DNA from: CAZDBA01 sp964503615
GTDB taxonomy: Bacteria > Planctomycetota > Planctomycetia > Pirellulales > Pirellulaceae
DNA: 42,998 nucleotides
Assembly: GCA_964503615.1 (NCBI GenBank)
Contig: CAZDBA010000017.1
Location: 1-42,998 of the forward strand
Direction of reading: 5' to 3'
Shown here: one piece after another, positions 7,980-16,701 of the stretch
Layout: every line of letters begins with the position of its first letter
Numbering within the stretch: the stretch's first letter is position 1
The notes under the pieces: model-generated
Database searches by the model: none
Told to the model about the DNA's origin: nothing
Seen by the model: only the letters and a program-made list of their open reading frames with translations
Translations under genes and position numbers: made by a program

Positions 7980-10616
7980 CTAGAGTAGCTTGTTCGTTTT
8001 GCGCAAAGTCCATTCAACGCCAAGAAGAACTACGGGTAGCAAAAGCGCCAACCATCGAACCAATTCGCTCAAATCCCAGATCGGTTGTGGCGGACTTTTG
8101 AACTCCACACGTTTTACGTTCGAGGGTAACACTTCGGGCAATTTCCCGATCTGGTCCAACGTAAAGTACTCGCCGCCAGACTGAGTTGCGATGTTGCGAA
8201 GTTTTTTCTCGTTCAACCAAAATCGACTGGCTTCAAGACTTGGCGTTTTAATATTGATAAAGATCGGCGGAACAACTTTTTCAGACTCGGGTCCCACATC
8301 AACACTGACCTTAAATGTACCCAAACGGGTTGCCAAAAACGAACCGCTATAACGACCATCATTAGTTTCAGGGGTGTCTTGGCCAGGATCACGTTGCAAT
8401 ACCACCTCCTGAATTCGTCCTTGGTCATCAGTCAGCTGAACAGTAATTTCAGGAGCGGTATAGCCTTTGAATTGCTCGTTAAGGATCTCAAGGTAAAGCG
8501 GAATCTTGTTTCCCAATTCATATTCTTTTTTGTCTGATTCGAGCATTCCTCGACTATCGCCTTGCCCATTGTCTTTGAACAGGTAGCGAACAACCAACAT
8601 CCAAAAATCATCAAAGTACTCTGCTTGCAGCCCGATCGATCGCCAACGCCAAGTCCCCTGAAAGCCCATATAAAGCACGGTTCCTCCACCGAAACGGCCG
8701 GACACAAGCAAAGGTTGATTACCCTCTTCGTTTAGATTGTCGCCACGTTCCAAAAGCACTTCGGCAGTCGGCTTGGCAGCCAAAGTCGGAAAATTCCAAA
8801 GCACGTTTGGCAATCGCCCCCACACGCCAGCCGATTCGTCACGCTCAGCATTAAAACTCATTACGGGGTGGTCCAACTTGCTGGGTACAACCAACATCTT
8901 TCCGGCTCCCACTCCTTTGGCTTCGGCCAGATCCTGCGACATCCCAATCGAACTGAGGTCACCAAACCGAACCGGCAGAATCTCTCGAAACGTTTGCAAG
9001 CGATTCATCGTGACAAATTCGGTCGTGAACTGAGGCCCCGCCATGAACAGCACTCCACCCGATTTTTTACAGTACTCCCGAAGCATCAACATCCAGTTAT
9101 CATCAAATTCTTCCGGATTCGGGTCCATCAAAATAACGACGTTGTACTTTTTCAATTCATCAAGCGTGCGCGGCAAATAACCGATAGGCTTGTTCCCTTC
9201 TTGCACTCGTGACTCGTCCATCGACTGCAACCAGCAACTCAAGATCACAGTTTGATCGCGCTGAAGAAAACGTTGAACTTGCTGGTAATCCCAGCTTGGC
9301 AAACCGGCAATCAAGAGAACTTTGTATTTCTTGTCTTCAACAACAACGACATTTTCTGCTTCACTCTGGTTATCGTCGACGTTGATCTCATTATCCAATT
9401 TCGGGATCCGCACAGAAAATTTGTAACTGCCCAGAGTGTTCATGGTCTCACTAAAGACCACTTTGAATGTCCGCCGACCTTTGGGAATTTCAATTCGCTT
9501 CTTCACCACAGAGACGGGCTGCCCAATCGCCTTTTCTGTTTTAGGGTCAACTTTTGTTCGAAATAATTCCAAATCGAGTTGAGGAGGCAACGGGTCTTCT
9601 TCGGAAAGTGACAGGGCTTGCACCTGCGCACGAACTTCGAATTGTTCGTTGGGATAAGCGTTTTTCGGCGCAATGACTTTACTTACAGCCAAATTCTTAG
9701 GAGGGTTTGCATCTCCAACTCCAATTACATAGATCGGAATTCCCTTCTCCGCAGCAAGTTTTGCGACTTCGACAGGATCCTCAGAAGTCGTGGACTGCCC
9801 ATCGGTGACCAGCACAATTGCGGACAAACGATTTGTGGCCAGAGCTTCGCGAAGCGCTTGCGGAATATCACTCCCCAATCCGTCGCTGACCAAAGCTGGT
9901 ATCGAGTCTCGAACCAAAGATTCAACCGAAGGGTCTTCCGCGTCTTCGCCGGGCTCCTCAGAATCTCCCGCTTCAGAATCTTCATTATCGCCCGCTTCCT
10001 CTTCATCCTTCTTTTTCGTAGTCGCTTTTTCCTCAAACGCTGGAATGATCGCAACTTGTTCAACACTCTCGCCAAAGTTAATGACACTGATCGAGCCTCG
10101 ATCCCGAATCGCTTGGATGATTGCATTTTTGTCTTTTGCCAAAACCTCGTTCAGGATCTTGTTTCGAAACGCCTCACCCGATGCAATTTTTTCTTCCGCG
10201 ATGCCCGACGCTTCGGCCAGTCGCTTTACGTAATCCTCATCCTGATAACGATCGCCGCGGTTCAGTGACAGGGAAGCATCCCTCAAGAATGAAACGACAG
10301 GTTTGATCTCGTCGACCTGCCGAAAGAAGACCGAGGGCTTGAGCAGCATGACGATTAACAGTAGCAACACCGAAAAACGCAACACAGCCATCACGATTTT
10401 TACTGGCACGCTGGCTGTATTAATCTCTCGAAGGTAGAGAAAGAACACCGCAACTCCAACCGCAACGACGATTCCAAAAAAGACAAACCAGCCCCAGGAT
10501 TCGGGCAGGTTGGCAAAGTGAAATACAGGTTCGCCCACGTAGTCGGGATTAGTCCCTACCAGCCAGTCAAGCAAATTCGATTCTGCACAAAGGTTGTTAA
10601 ACAATTCAGTTCCCAT
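7980..10616 (-). CDS. VWA membrane protein with inactive glutamine-amidotransferase-like fold
   Basis: 878 residues. Membrane segments lie at about 42-62 and 70-92, with a C-terminal one (LVRWLALLLPVVLLGVEW). After the second helix comes a VWA domain with MIDAS residues DASLS (113-117) and a TDG motif (Asp272). An acidic insert rich in E/D/G/S sits inside the domain at about residues 202-230. Next is a segment beginning YKVLLIAGLPSWDYQ with the Rossmann-like course of a class I glutamine amidotransferase domain. Where the nucleophile elbow is expected it reads GVLFMAGPQ, without cysteine, so no amidotransferase activity is expected. The start overlaps the previous gene by 11 bases, implying translational coupling. 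Probably a structural partner of MoxR and DUF58 in the membrane. Confidence 0.8.
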   Translation of the reverse strand: MGTELFNNLCAESNLLDWLVGTNPDYVGEPVFHFANLPESWGWFVFFGIVVAVGVAVFFLYLREINTASVPVKIVMAVLRFSVLLLLIVMLLKPSVFFRQVDEIKPVVSFLRDASLSLNRGDRYQDEDYVKRLAEASGIAEEKIASGEAFRNKILNEVLAKDKNAIIQAIRDRGSISVINFGESVEQVAIIPAFEEKATTKKKDEEEAGDNEDSEAGDSEEPGEDAEDPSVESLVRDSIPALVSDGLGSDIPQALREALATNRLSAIVLVTDGQSTTSEDPVEVAKLAAEKGIPIYVIGVGDANPPKNLAVSKVIAPKNAYPNEQFEVRAQVQALSLSEEDPLPPQLDLELFRTKVDPKTEKAIGQPVSVVKKRIEIPKGRRTFKVVFSETMNTLGSYKFSVRIPKLDNEINVDDNQSEAENVVVVEDKKYKVLLIAGLPSWDYQQVQRFLQRDQTVILSCWLQSMDESRVQEGNKPIGYLPRTLDELKKYNVVILMDPNPEEFDDNWMLMLREYCKKSGGVLFMAGPQFTTEFVTMNRLQTFREILPVRFGDLSSIGMSQDLAEAKGVGAGKMLVVPSKLDHPVMSFNAERDESAGVWGRLPNVLWNFPTLAAKPTAEVLLERGDNLNEEGNQPLLVSGRFGGGTVLYMGFQGTWRWRSIGLQAEYFDDFWMLVVRYLFKDNGQGDSRGMLESDKKEYELGNKIPLYLEILNEQFKGYTAPEITVQLTDDQGRIQEVVLQRDPGQDTPETNDGRYSGSFLATRLGTFKVSVDVGPESEKVVPPIFINIKTPSLEASRFWLNEKKLRNIATQSGGEYFTLDQIGKLPEVLPSNVKRVEFKSPPQPIWDLSELVRWLALLLPVVLLGVEWTLRKTNKLL

Positions 10617-13116
10617 TCGATTTTTCTGGTTCTGGAGCTAAAGCGTAAATTCGGTTTCCGCCATGAACCCAGATTCGTTTCCCATCGCTGTAAAGGTTGC
10701 CAACTGGCGCGTCGATTCCCAAATCAACATGTGATGCTGCGACCTTAGTCGGCTCACTATTCTCACTCTCAAGGGCAAACTTCCAGATCGAATCTTCGAT
10801 CGGCATATAGATTCCGTCGGTTGTCACCATCCCACGACCACACGCTCGCTTGCCATCAAACAAAGGCATACCACCCCAGACCATAAAGCCCTCTTGTTTC
10901 AAATCAAAAGCCACGATCGTTTCCGAACCAGCCAGATACAAGATGTCGTTCTGAATACCGAGAATGTAATCGAGCTTATAAAGGCCACAAACTTCGTTCT
11001 CCATCTCGACCTGCCAGATAAGGTTCCCATCTGCGGCACTCAAAGCCTGAATAATGTTCGTATCGCTGGAAAAGCAAATCATTTGATTGCCATAAGGAAT
11101 CACTTCATCTGCCGACCAGCCATCAAAATCATAACGCTTGATCTTCCAACCATACTGTTGCAACATCGCATTGGGCTCACCGACGCGAGGATAACGTTTG
11201 CCCATTTGGATCAACCCCGTTGAGGCATCCAAAATAAAGATGACCCCCATACCAGTACTAACATACAAATCGCTACCTCGCAGCGACAAATTGATGGGTG
11301 ACCAAGGCTCTGCGCCGGTATCCGGTTCGTCACACAAGAACGATTTCCAAACCGTTTTGCCTTCGTTCTCTGAATCCAAAGCGTAGATCATGATCGCGCC
11401 GCCCATATTGACGGGGACCAACAACAAATTGTCGAACCCGATCGGTGCGGACATCATCCCACCGCCCAGCAAAAATTCGCTAGTCTTTTCGTCTTCTGGA
11501 TTGGGATCGACTACTTTCTTGCCGGTAATAATTTTCGGAACGGTCCATTTGACCTTACCTGATTCGGTATCGTAGGCAACCAAACGGTTACTGCGACTGC
11601 GACGATACGCGGTGTTGTACTGAACGCCCGACCGGTTACTGTCATAACGTTTGCCTCTAGTATGGAACGGAGGTCCCTCTAACGTATAGATCGTTCCATT
11701 GTGCAACGCCATCCGTTGCAAAATTCGGTCCCCAAACAGTTGAACATGCATAGCATCTTTGATGGAGTTAGAGGCAACAGGATTACGTCGCCCCCAATTT
11801 TTGTTAATCGCTGCCAACGTCTTGGTCGCATCATCTAACGGAAAATCGGTTGTCCACACGCTTTTCCAAGCCGCTTCCTGTCCAAGTTTTTTGGTATCCC
11901 AAGCTGTCATTCGAGTCGGCGATTTAAAGAAGACTTTATCGTCATCAAACAGCAACTCTCCAGTCGGCTGCCACCCCTGCTTACGCCAATTCTCAATCAT
12001 GGGCTTTTCGAAATTAGTGTTTAGCGTCTCCGCAGCCGATTTGCCGTTTGCCTCCCATCCGATGCGCACAACCTCTTGTTCCTGAGTGAACGGTTTTGCC
12101 GGCTCCAAATAGGCTTGCCAAACACAAACCAGATCTTTCTCTAGATACGATTCGGGCAGGGCAGGCATGACTCGAAAGTCTGCAAAACTGTTCCCTAAAA
12201 CGCCCGACTGAAATTCAGTTCCTTCGCCTTCAGCCTGCTGGATTGTTTTAGAAACCAGATTGGCCAAATCAGCGATCGTGCCGTCCGAGTTTTCGTGAGC
12301 CTGTTCCAATGTGGCTTTTGCGCTGGAAAGATTGTTCGTGATCGCATAGCACAATGCGAGCCGCACAAAGACCTGATCCAGTGGAACGGACGGATCGGGA
12401 TGATACTCGATGATTTTTCTTAAAAGTCGTTCTGCACCAACGAAATTATGTTGGTCGATGTAGAGACAAGCCAAACTAAAAGCTGCCTCATCTCCTACCG
12501 AACTGACGAAATAACTACGCACCACCTTGCTGTACGCCTGCTCGTCCAAAAGACCTCGCCCCTTAGCGAGAATCTGTCGAGCTTCCGCATCTGCGTCAAC
12601 GCGATAAGCAGCCAAGCCTTTTTCGGGAAGCGTTGCCAATATCCGCTCAACTTCTTGAACCAGCGAATAGTACCGTTCGTTGTCTTCTGAATAGAGCGTG
12701 TCACCACTGTTTTCCAGCACCAACTGCCATAACTTGCAAGCGAAAGAAAAATTCCCATCATCACGATAACGCCGGGCCTTTCTCAAAGTCGATTCCAACT
12801 CCGGATCGGTTTTCAACGTCGCATTATCAGAGTTGAATTCAAACTCATCCACTTCAGAAGGGTTGAAAGGAACACGCCTGAGCCCCACACCGATCTCAAT
12901 TCGATGATCGTCCGTGGCCAGCACTGATGCCTCCAAATTTTCCTGATCGTCCTGGTCATCCTGCACTGCGGCCGATGCCAAGCCGCTTTGTCCCAAAGAA
13001 CTTGCCAGCAACAGCGTCACCGACATTACAAAACAGAACCACGATTGCCACCTGAACACGGCTGACCAAGTTGACACCTGTCTTTTCGCTTTCAATTGTA
13101 TTCTTTGATTTTGCAT
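10606..13116 (-). CDS. Exported TPR plus PQQ-type beta-propeller protein
   Basis: 836 residues. The long signal peptide (about 1-50) has a hydrophobic core FCFVMSVTLLLASSLG. Residues about 95-330 are helical and TPR-like (ARRYRDDGNFSFACKLWQLV; ACLYIDQHNFVGAERLLRKI). Residues about 420-836 hold repeated blades of the PQQ-like type, such as LVAYDTESGKVKWTV, IYALDSENEGKTVWK, IFILDASTG, IQALSAADGNLIWQVE and IVAFDLKQEGFMVWGG. In this family the propeller is often a binding platform without enzyme activity (compare BamB), and no quinoprotein active-site set is evident. It lies 6 bases after the BatA-type gene and overlaps the next gene by 11 bases. An extracytoplasmic docking role within the operon complex is inferred. 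Confidence 0.8.
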   Translation of the reverse strand: MQNQRIQLKAKRQVSTWSAVFRWQSWFCFVMSVTLLLASSLGQSGLASAAVQDDQDDQENLEASVLATDDHRIEIGVGLRRVPFNPSEVDEFEFNSDNATLKTDPELESTLRKARRYRDDGNFSFACKLWQLVLENSGDTLYSEDNERYYSLVQEVERILATLPEKGLAAYRVDADAEARQILAKGRGLLDEQAYSKVVRSYFVSSVGDEAAFSLACLYIDQHNFVGAERLLRKIIEYHPDPSVPLDQVFVRLALCYAITNNLSSAKATLEQAHENSDGTIADLANLVSKTIQQAEGEGTEFQSGVLGNSFADFRVMPALPESYLEKDLVCVWQAYLEPAKPFTQEQEVVRIGWEANGKSAAETLNTNFEKPMIENWRKQGWQPTGELLFDDDKVFFKSPTRMTAWDTKKLGQEAAWKSVWTTDFPLDDATKTLAAINKNWGRRNPVASNSIKDAMHVQLFGDRILQRMALHNGTIYTLEGPPFHTRGKRYDSNRSGVQYNTAYRRSRSNRLVAYDTESGKVKWTVPKIITGKKVVDPNPEDEKTSEFLLGGGMMSAPIGFDNLLLVPVNMGGAIMIYALDSENEGKTVWKSFLCDEPDTGAEPWSPINLSLRGSDLYVSTGMGVIFILDASTGLIQMGKRYPRVGEPNAMLQQYGWKIKRYDFDGWSADEVIPYGNQMICFSSDTNIIQALSAADGNLIWQVEMENEVCGLYKLDYILGIQNDILYLAGSETIVAFDLKQEGFMVWGGMPLFDGKRACGRGMVTTDGIYMPIEDSIWKFALESENSEPTKVAASHVDLGIDAPVGNLYSDGKRIWVHGGNRIYALAPEPEKSNGN

Positions 13117-13122
13117 AGCTGG

Positions 13123-15594
13123 TTACCGTTTTCGTCCCCAAAACCAACCGAGAAATTGCTCCGTTCCCAGAATGATCAACAACAGAACAATCACATACGG
13201 CCAAAACTCGACACTCGAACCTTTAACTTGTTGTTCAGCAACCGAATCGGTGTCCACCATGGAAAAGTTCTTTCCGAAAAAGTCCTTGTCTAACCCCTCG
13301 GCATCCAACCGTTTCAACTGCCCTTCTTTGGAGTTCACGTTTGACGCAAACAACAATTTGTCCGTTTCACCCGAATGCCGCTTCATGTCCATTTCGTAAA
13401 AGCCAGCTTGACCAACGTCATCGAATGTAACGTAATAAGTCGTCTCCCCATCTTCCGCCTCCGCATCGCCAGCTCGCTTGGCGACCTTTTCGATTTTATC
13501 CATCTTCGGATCGCGAAACCCAACTTGATTTTGATATAGCGAAAGATCAATTGGCTGGCGAACATCCCCGCCCATGACCGCAACCGACTGTTCTGCATCC
13601 GAACCAACCATATAGTTGACCAAGTCAATCATCATCGGAACGTAAAAAGTGTTACTGGGCCAATCACTCCAATCGCCATCGCACGGAAGCGTAAATGTGG
13701 CGACGATGCCGCTGCCATACAACTGCTCAACCATTGCAGGGGAGTTGTCAGGATCACTGAATCGCATTGGAATCGTGTAATTCCGTTGTGACTGGACATA
13801 CTGCCTGCCAGGTAGAGTCAACTCACCCAAGAAACATGTGATTTCGGAGTCGTTCTCGTCTTTGAGAACCACCATGCCGGTATCCATGTCAAAACTATAA
13901 AAACGGGCTTCTTTGGTTTCACCGCTGACCAACTCCCAAGTCCGCGTCTCTTCTTTTTCCTTGGTGGCAGTACCCAACTCGGACGTCCACCAGCCGAAAA
14001 TCTTAATCGAACCTAGAAAGGCCCGATCGGTATTCACAGCGGTTTCCAACATCGGATGAACCTGCGGGTCAACTTCAAAGTTCACCCAGTTGTTATGTGT
14101 AGGATCACCGGCAACCTGAACCAGTTTGATCGGTGAAATCCCTTCGCCATCCCGGTAGAAGCTTTGATTAAATGTTCCTGCGTCAACCTGATTGCCCGGC
14201 ATGATGACAACATTCCCGCCATCGCGAACCCATCTTTCCAGACCGTTCAACCGTTCTTCGGACGCCGAGTCGATATTACACAAGTACACGACTCGGTACT
14301 TAGCCAAAGCAACCGTTTCAAATTCAGTGGCGGAAACAGTGTCCATCTTGAAACCTGTCCCCCAAATCCGAAACAGGTTCAAATAATAGGTCTCACTCTG
14401 CTCAACCCTTGCAGAAGGATCGCCATCGACCAACAAAATTGGAATTCCATCCAAAACGCGTGAAGCGAAGAAACGCTGGCTATCTTCTAGCAGCTGGTCA
14501 TTGACCAACTCCTGCTCACCTAATGACTGACGATCAATCTCAGCTCTAACACGATAATTATCTACCATGTTGACACCGACCTCTCCGTCGGTCATCGAAA
14601 GATCTTCATCTTTGGCCGCAAAAACATGCAGGAACTCAACGGACTGTCGAGAGCCCGGAGTAATCGAAGGGATCGTCTTGTATTTGGGTGGCATGTCTTC
14701 GACTTGGAACATGACACGGACCTCTTTCGCCGTTTGCGAACCGAAATTCGCGACTTCGACATCATAGACGACACGCTTTGAGGCAACTTGTAAATCAAGT
14801 GTTCGCAAATTCGTGATTGCCAGGTTTTGGTCCAGGTCACCACCACTATCGACTACAAAACCCTGAGGAACATTCTCACTGACCTCTTGCAGAAGCTTAT
14901 GAGCTGCAAAATCGGAGGCTCCATCGCTCGTGGTCGTCCAATCACGCTCGCGCATGTCAGAGTAAATGTAAACGATTCGGCTGGCATCACGCCGCTGACC
15001 GCTGGTGTACTTTTTTAATTCCTGAAAACAAGCCCGGTAGTCCGCTGGCGAGTCGGTACATTCCAATTCGTCGATTGCTGCCAAAATCGGACTGACCGTT
15101 GCTTCGGTAATCGGCTCGTTCACAAACATCGGTTCCAGCGGATTACTGGTCAAGCTAAGCGTTAACCAATCATCGGTTGTGTCCGTTTCCGCCAACGACT
15201 TGAGCAAGTCCTTGATACTCTTTTTGGCAACTTGCATCCCCGTTTCATTTCCGGAGAGGACTTTTTGACTGAGCGAATCATCCAGCAGGATAACCCTTTC
15301 GATTTTTTCAGTCTGAGCGCCCAGCATCAATTCCGAAGGCAGGAAGGGGCGAGCCAACAGCAATCCCAACAACAACATCGCCAAGCAACGGAGCAGGAGA
15401 AGGATAAAATTCTCCAGCCGCACACGCCGCCGATTCTTCTTGTCCGCCTGGAACAAAAAATCCATCGCCGCCCATTCGACGATCTTGAACCGCCGCTTGT
15501 TGAGCAAGTGAATAAGAATTGGCACCCCAACTGCCAAGCCGCCCAGGCCCAACATCGCGGGATTCGATAGCCAACTCGTCAGCCACAACCACAT
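13123..15594 (-). CDS. BatA-type VWA membrane protein
   Basis: 823 residues. Residues 1-90 match the BatA (aerotolerance regulator) N-terminal region: a membrane hairpin around LGLGGLAVGVPILIHLLNKR and LENFILLLLRCLAMLLLGLL. A VWA domain follows with MIDAS residues DDSLS (105-109). A beta domain (VVYDVEVANFGSQTAKEVRV) of CARDB type comes next, then a glutamine-amidotransferase-like segment starting GIPILLVDGDPSARV. That segment reads VVIMPGNQ at the expected nucleophile and so lacks Cys. A C-terminal membrane helix (WPYVIVLLLIILGTEQFLGWFWG) ends the protein. The start is preceded by AAGGA at 8 bases. It lies 28 bases after the DUF58 gene. BatA proteins partner with MoxR and DUF58 in envelope stress or assembly systems. 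Confidence 0.85.
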   Translation of the reverse strand: MWLWLTSWLSNPAMLGLGGLAVGVPILIHLLNKRRFKIVEWAAMDFLFQADKKNRRRVRLENFILLLLRCLAMLLLGLLLARPFLPSELMLGAQTEKIERVILLDDSLSQKVLSGNETGMQVAKKSIKDLLKSLAETDTTDDWLTLSLTSNPLEPMFVNEPITEATVSPILAAIDELECTDSPADYRACFQELKKYTSGQRRDASRIVYIYSDMRERDWTTTSDGASDFAAHKLLQEVSENVPQGFVVDSGGDLDQNLAITNLRTLDLQVASKRVVYDVEVANFGSQTAKEVRVMFQVEDMPPKYKTIPSITPGSRQSVEFLHVFAAKDEDLSMTDGEVGVNMVDNYRVRAEIDRQSLGEQELVNDQLLEDSQRFFASRVLDGIPILLVDGDPSARVEQSETYYLNLFRIWGTGFKMDTVSATEFETVALAKYRVVYLCNIDSASEERLNGLERWVRDGGNVVIMPGNQVDAGTFNQSFYRDGEGISPIKLVQVAGDPTHNNWVNFEVDPQVHPMLETAVNTDRAFLGSIKIFGWWTSELGTATKEKEETRTWELVSGETKEARFYSFDMDTGMVVLKDENDSEITCFLGELTLPGRQYVQSQRNYTIPMRFSDPDNSPAMVEQLYGSGIVATFTLPCDGDWSDWPSNTFYVPMMIDLVNYMVGSDAEQSVAVMGGDVRQPIDLSLYQNQVGFRDPKMDKIEKVAKRAGDAEAEDGETTYYVTFDDVGQAGFYEMDMKRHSGETDKLLFASNVNSKEGQLKRLDAEGLDKDFFGKNFSMVDTDSVAEQQVKGSSVEFWPYVIVLLLIILGTEQFLGWFWGRKR

Positions 15595-15622
15595 ACAGTT
15601 TGTCCTTATCTATTTCGTTCAA

Positions 15623-16546
15623 TCAAATCTTGCGACGGCGTTTGGCGCGAAAGTTCAAATAACTCGTCAACACACCATCAAGCGGTTTGGAAGTATCCAA
15701 TAGCACGTGATCAATTCCGGCACCCGCACATACCGATTTGATTTTTTTCATGTATTCATCTACCGCAGCGAGATAAGAATCTCGCAACGCACGCGGTTCG
15801 GTATGGAGTTGAGCGTCAACCTCCATCCCTTTGAACAACGTATTTTCCTGAAACGGAAACTCAATCTCGTCGTGGTGCATTACATGAAACACAACCACCT
15901 CATGACGACGAATTCGAAATTGCTCCAAAGAACGTTGCAAATCCGCTGGATCGAGAAACAGATCAGAGAACAGACAGACCATTCCACGTGAACGGATCTG
16001 GCCAGCCAACTGTAAAAACGGGTCGGCGATGTCAGTGACTTTGTCTGGCGTCGTGCTTTCCAATTCGTGGAAAATCAACTTCATGTGCGAAGGATGCGTG
16101 CTGGCCTTGAGCACTTTGTCAATTTGATTGGAAAACAAAACCAATCCAACCGAGTCCTGTTGTTGCTGCATCATATAAGCCAAACTCGCAGCTGCCGTCG
16201 CCGCGTAGTCAAACTTACTCCAGCCCTCTTCTGATTTACTGCCGTACTCCATCGACTTACTACAATCGACCAGAATGTGGCACTTGAGATTCGTTTCCTC
16301 TTCGTACTCTTTGATGTACAGGCGATCGGTCTTTGACCAGACTTTCCAGTCGATATGGCGCAAATCGTCGCCCGGCGCGTACTCTCGGTGGGCGGCGAAC
16401 TCGATTGCAAAACCGTTGTAGGGACTGCGGTGCTGGCCTGTAATAAAGCCCTCCACAACGCAGCGAGCGCGGACATCTAACCGCTTAATACGATCCAACG
16501 TCTTTGGATCAACGTATTTCCCTACCGATGAATTAGCTTTTGACAT
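15623..16546 (-). CDS. DUF58 domain protein (MoxR partner)
   Basis: 307 residues from the ATG at 16546; a GTG at 16561 would add five residues, and neither start has a clear ribosome site. The DUF58 signature is clear: AAHREYAPGDDLRHIDWKV and then TDRLYIKEYEEE (about 73-84), followed by a VWA-like domain with VDCSKSM (MIDAS residues DCSKS, about 94-98). There is no membrane segment, so it is cytoplasmic. DUF58 proteins are the commonest neighbours of MoxR ATPases and are thought to be their clients or adaptors. A scaffold gap lies between it and the MoxR gene, so the intergenic distance is unknown. Confidence 0.9.
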   Translation of the reverse strand: MSKANSSVGKYVDPKTLDRIKRLDVRARCVVEGFITGQHRSPYNGFAIEFAAHREYAPGDDLRHIDWKVWSKTDRLYIKEYEEETNLKCHILVDCSKSMEYGSKSEEGWSKFDYAATAAASLAYMMQQQQDSVGLVLFSNQIDKVLKASTHPSHMKLIFHELESTTPDKVTDIADPFLQLAGQIRSRGMVCLFSDLFLDPADLQRSLEQFRIRRHEVVVFHVMHHDEIEFPFQENTLFKGMEVDAQLHTEPRALRDSYLAAVDEYMKKIKSVCAGAGIDHVLLDTSKPLDGVLTSYLNFRAKRRRKI

Positions 16547-16599
16547 AAGCGATTGTCGCACACGAAGAAGGGCAATAAAATCAAGAAAGGGTCAAACAA

Positions 16600-16699
16600 N
16601 NNNNNNNNNNNNNNNNNNNNNNNNNNNNNNNNNNNNNNNNNNNNNNNNNNNNNNNNNNNNNNNNNNNNNNNNNNNNNNNNNNNNNNNNNNNNNNNNNNN
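16600..16699. other. Scaffold gap (100 N) between the MoxR and DUF58 genes
   Basis: 100 unresolved bases lie just upstream of the DUF58 gene and 2 bases beyond the MoxR stop codon (16702-16704). No shared sequence is visible at its two edges, unlike the first gap, so the true length is unknown and a small gene could be hidden here. Confidence 0.95.
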
Positions 16700-16701
16700 C
16701 A

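Noticed and set aside
16547..16561. GTG start at 16561 for the DUF58 protein
   Set aside because: It adds only five residues outside the conserved domain; the ATG at 16546 is preferred, although neither has a clear ribosome site.
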